A DNA stretch of 7,403 nucleotides from Candidatus Bipolaricaulota bacterium (GTDB lineage Bacteria; Bipolaricaulota; Bipolaricaulia; Bipolaricaulales; Bipolaricaulaceae): contig JACIWM010000058.1 of assembly GCA_014360945.1 (NCBI GenBank), forward strand, positions 1 through 7,403, given 5' to 3'. Below, in pieces: positions 6,570 to 7,403 of this stretch (its first letter is position 1; every line of letters starts with the position of its first letter). A program made the translations under genes and the position numbers. Below the pieces are notes generated by a model. That model was given only the letters and a program-made list of their open reading frames with translations. It was not told where the DNA came from and did not search any database.

Positions 6570-6639
6570 AGATAGCCTTTAAAGAATAAACAAAAGGGCG
6601 CCGGTGGACAATCCACCGGCGCCCATCCTGTTCATGTCG
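6570..6639. other. Only sizeable intergenic gap: terminator plus short leader
   Basis: These 70 bases hold the hairpin terminator and the short AT-richer leader of the DppB-like gene. The only other signal is the weak AAAGG ribosome-binding site at 6580-6576 (minus strand). I see no convincing promoter; a TTGTCC/TATTCT pair at 17-base spacing exists, but its -35 lies in the hairpin loop and stem, and it would leave almost no untranslated leader. Confidence 0.6.
6581..6624 (-). terminator. Intrinsic terminator / attenuator behind the solute-binding-protein gene
   Basis: On the minus strand a perfect 13-bp stem, GGGCGCCGGTGGA paired with TCCACCGGCGCCC, closes a 3-base TTG loop (6624-6596), and it is followed directly by the T-rich TTTTGTTTATTCTTT (6595-6581). 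It begins 15 bases after the binding-protein stop codon. The plus-strand side has no T-tract, so it works in one direction only. It stands inside a gene cluster that is otherwise tightly packed. Inferred role: partial termination, or 3'-end protection of the binding-protein mRNA, giving more binding protein than membrane complex. Confidence 0.88.
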
Positions 6640-7403
6640 CTACTTTACGGCGGTGAACTCCGCGGAGGCGAAGCTGGGCACGGCCACAACCTTGGAGACC
6701 ACCGCGGCCTCGAGGCGAATCGGTCCGGCCGGCAAAGTGGCCGTCACGGAAGCGGGGATGGAGAAGACGAAGAGTCCGTCCTTCACGGCCTCGGCGCGGC
6801 CGGAGTAGACTAAGTTCCCTTCAGCGTCGAAGAGGATGCACGACACGAAGTCCATATCCTCAACGGGATAGGGCTGATCCTTGAAGGTCACTTCCACCAT
6901 GAAGTCCCATGGCGCGCCGATCTTGAGCACCGGCGCGGGCACGGTCACCTCAGCCGTGGGGATGCGAGGCTCCGCGAAGATGAGCCACTTCGTAGCCGGA
7001 TCAGGATAGTTCTCGAACCTTTTGAGGACCAGGATCTTCTCCACCGGCCGCACTTCAGCCAGGTAGAACGGCCCGGAGCCAACCCAGAAGTGCCCGACCT
7101 TCTCGTACCAGGCCTTGAGGTTGGCGTACCGAGTGGCGGCCTCCTCCGGCGTCACGTACTGCCCAAGGGTGGGCTCATACGGGATGTAGTTCGTGGCAAT
7201 GGCCTCGTCCAGGTGCTTCTCGAGGATCTCCAAGCTCGGGCCGGCGATGTAGTTCATCCACTCCACCCCGAGCGTCTGGGCCTTGTCCGCGGAGAACGCC
7301 AGCTCTTTGGCAGCCTCAGCCTTGATGCCAATGGCCAGGTTGTGCCAGAACCCCGGCCCTTGGGGGTAGTACGGGAACCAGGTGGTCACGATCCACTCCG
7401 CGT
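6640..7403 (-). CDS. Extracytoplasmic solute-binding protein (SBP_bac_5-like), C-terminal part only
   Basis: C-terminal 253 residues of the substrate receptor of the importer. The frame runs off the right window edge (AEWIVTTWFPYYPQ...) and stops at TAG 6642-6640; the GTG at 7389 is an internal valine. Residues 1-145 of the fragment resemble the end of a peptide-type binding protein: GPGFWHNLAIGIKA, TPEEAATRYANLKAWYEKVG, HFWVGSGPFYLAEV and LVLKRFENYPDPA. About 105 residues follow (PTAEVTVPAPVLKIG... to FASAEFTAVK) with alternating β-strand patterns, resembling an immunoglobulin-like sandwich not found in typical Opp/Dpp receptors. No C-terminal membrane helix is present, so anchoring, if any, would be N-terminal and outside the window. 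The third codon positions look more C/G-biased than in the permease genes, as in a highly expressed gene, but this was not computed. The substrate is unknown. Confidence 0.85.
   Translation of the reverse strand, partial: AEWIVTTWFPYYPQGPGFWHNLAIGIKAEAAKELAFSADKAQTLGVEWMNYIAGPSLEILEKHLDEAIATNYIPYEPTLGQYVTPEEAATRYANLKAWYEKVGHFWVGSGPFYLAEVRPVEKILVLKRFENYPDPATKWLIFAEPRIPTAEVTVPAPVLKIGAPWDFMVEVTFKDQPYPVEDMDFVSCILFDAEGNLVYSGRAEAVKDGLFVFSIPASVTATLPAGPIRLEAAVVSKVVAVPSFASAEFTAVK

Noticed and set aside
6582..6616. Possible minus-strand promoter TTGTCC - 17 bases - TATTCT before the DppB-like gene
   Set aside because: Each box matches consensus at only 4 of 6 positions, the -35 box lies in the terminator hairpin, and the start site would fall almost on the ribosome-binding site.

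Overview
The window looks bacterial. It has canonical Shine-Dalgarno sequences (one is a full AAGGAGGT), a classic intrinsic terminator with a U-tract, and a urocanase of the type I associate with Firmicutes-like bacteria. Base composition looks moderately GC-rich by eye. I cannot name the organism. The transporter style (extended permease loops, an SBP with a β-rich tail) reminds me of archaeal, Thermotogota-like and uncultured thermophile peptide transporters, but that is a weak impression from memory.

Layout. The + strand holds one gene, urocanate hydratase (hutU), cut off at its 5' end by the window edge and ending at 1489. Everything else is on the - strand, read from right to left: the C-terminal part of an extracytoplasmic solute-binding protein (7403-6640); a strong hairpin terminator (6596-6624, with a T-rich tail to 6581); two inner-membrane permeases (6569-5487 and 5483-4161); two ATPases (4151-3141 and 3135-2161); a 65-residue two-helix membrane protein (2164-1967); and a Nudix hydrolase of ADP-ribose pyrophosphatase type (1989-1486). 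The Nudix gene and hutU converge and share the palindrome CTAG, which supplies the stop codon of each.

How the genes work together. The five transporter genes make a complete Opp/Dpp-type (peptide/nickel/opine family) ABC importer: binding protein, two permeases and two ATPases. The four inner-membrane and ATPase genes are separated by only 3-9 bases, and the last two small genes overlap their upstream neighbours, so the block from 6569 to 1486 reads as one translationally coupled operon. The terminator behind the binding-protein gene would let that protein be made in excess over the membrane complex. The substrate cannot be read from the sequence. hutU catalyses the second step of histidine degradation; a link between it and a peptide/amino-acid importer is plausible but rests only on proximity, and the two are transcribed toward each other.

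Main points for a second look: a permease with about 130 extra extracytoplasmic residues between its first helix and the conserved GTDxLxRD motif; a β-rich extra domain at the end of the binding protein of the same transporter; four-cysteine clusters at the C-termini of both ATPases; the intra-operon terminator; and the shared-stop convergent overlap. No mobile element, CRISPR array, tRNA or rRNA was seen. No gene-free stretch exceeds 300 bases; the longest is the 70-base gap at 6570-6639.
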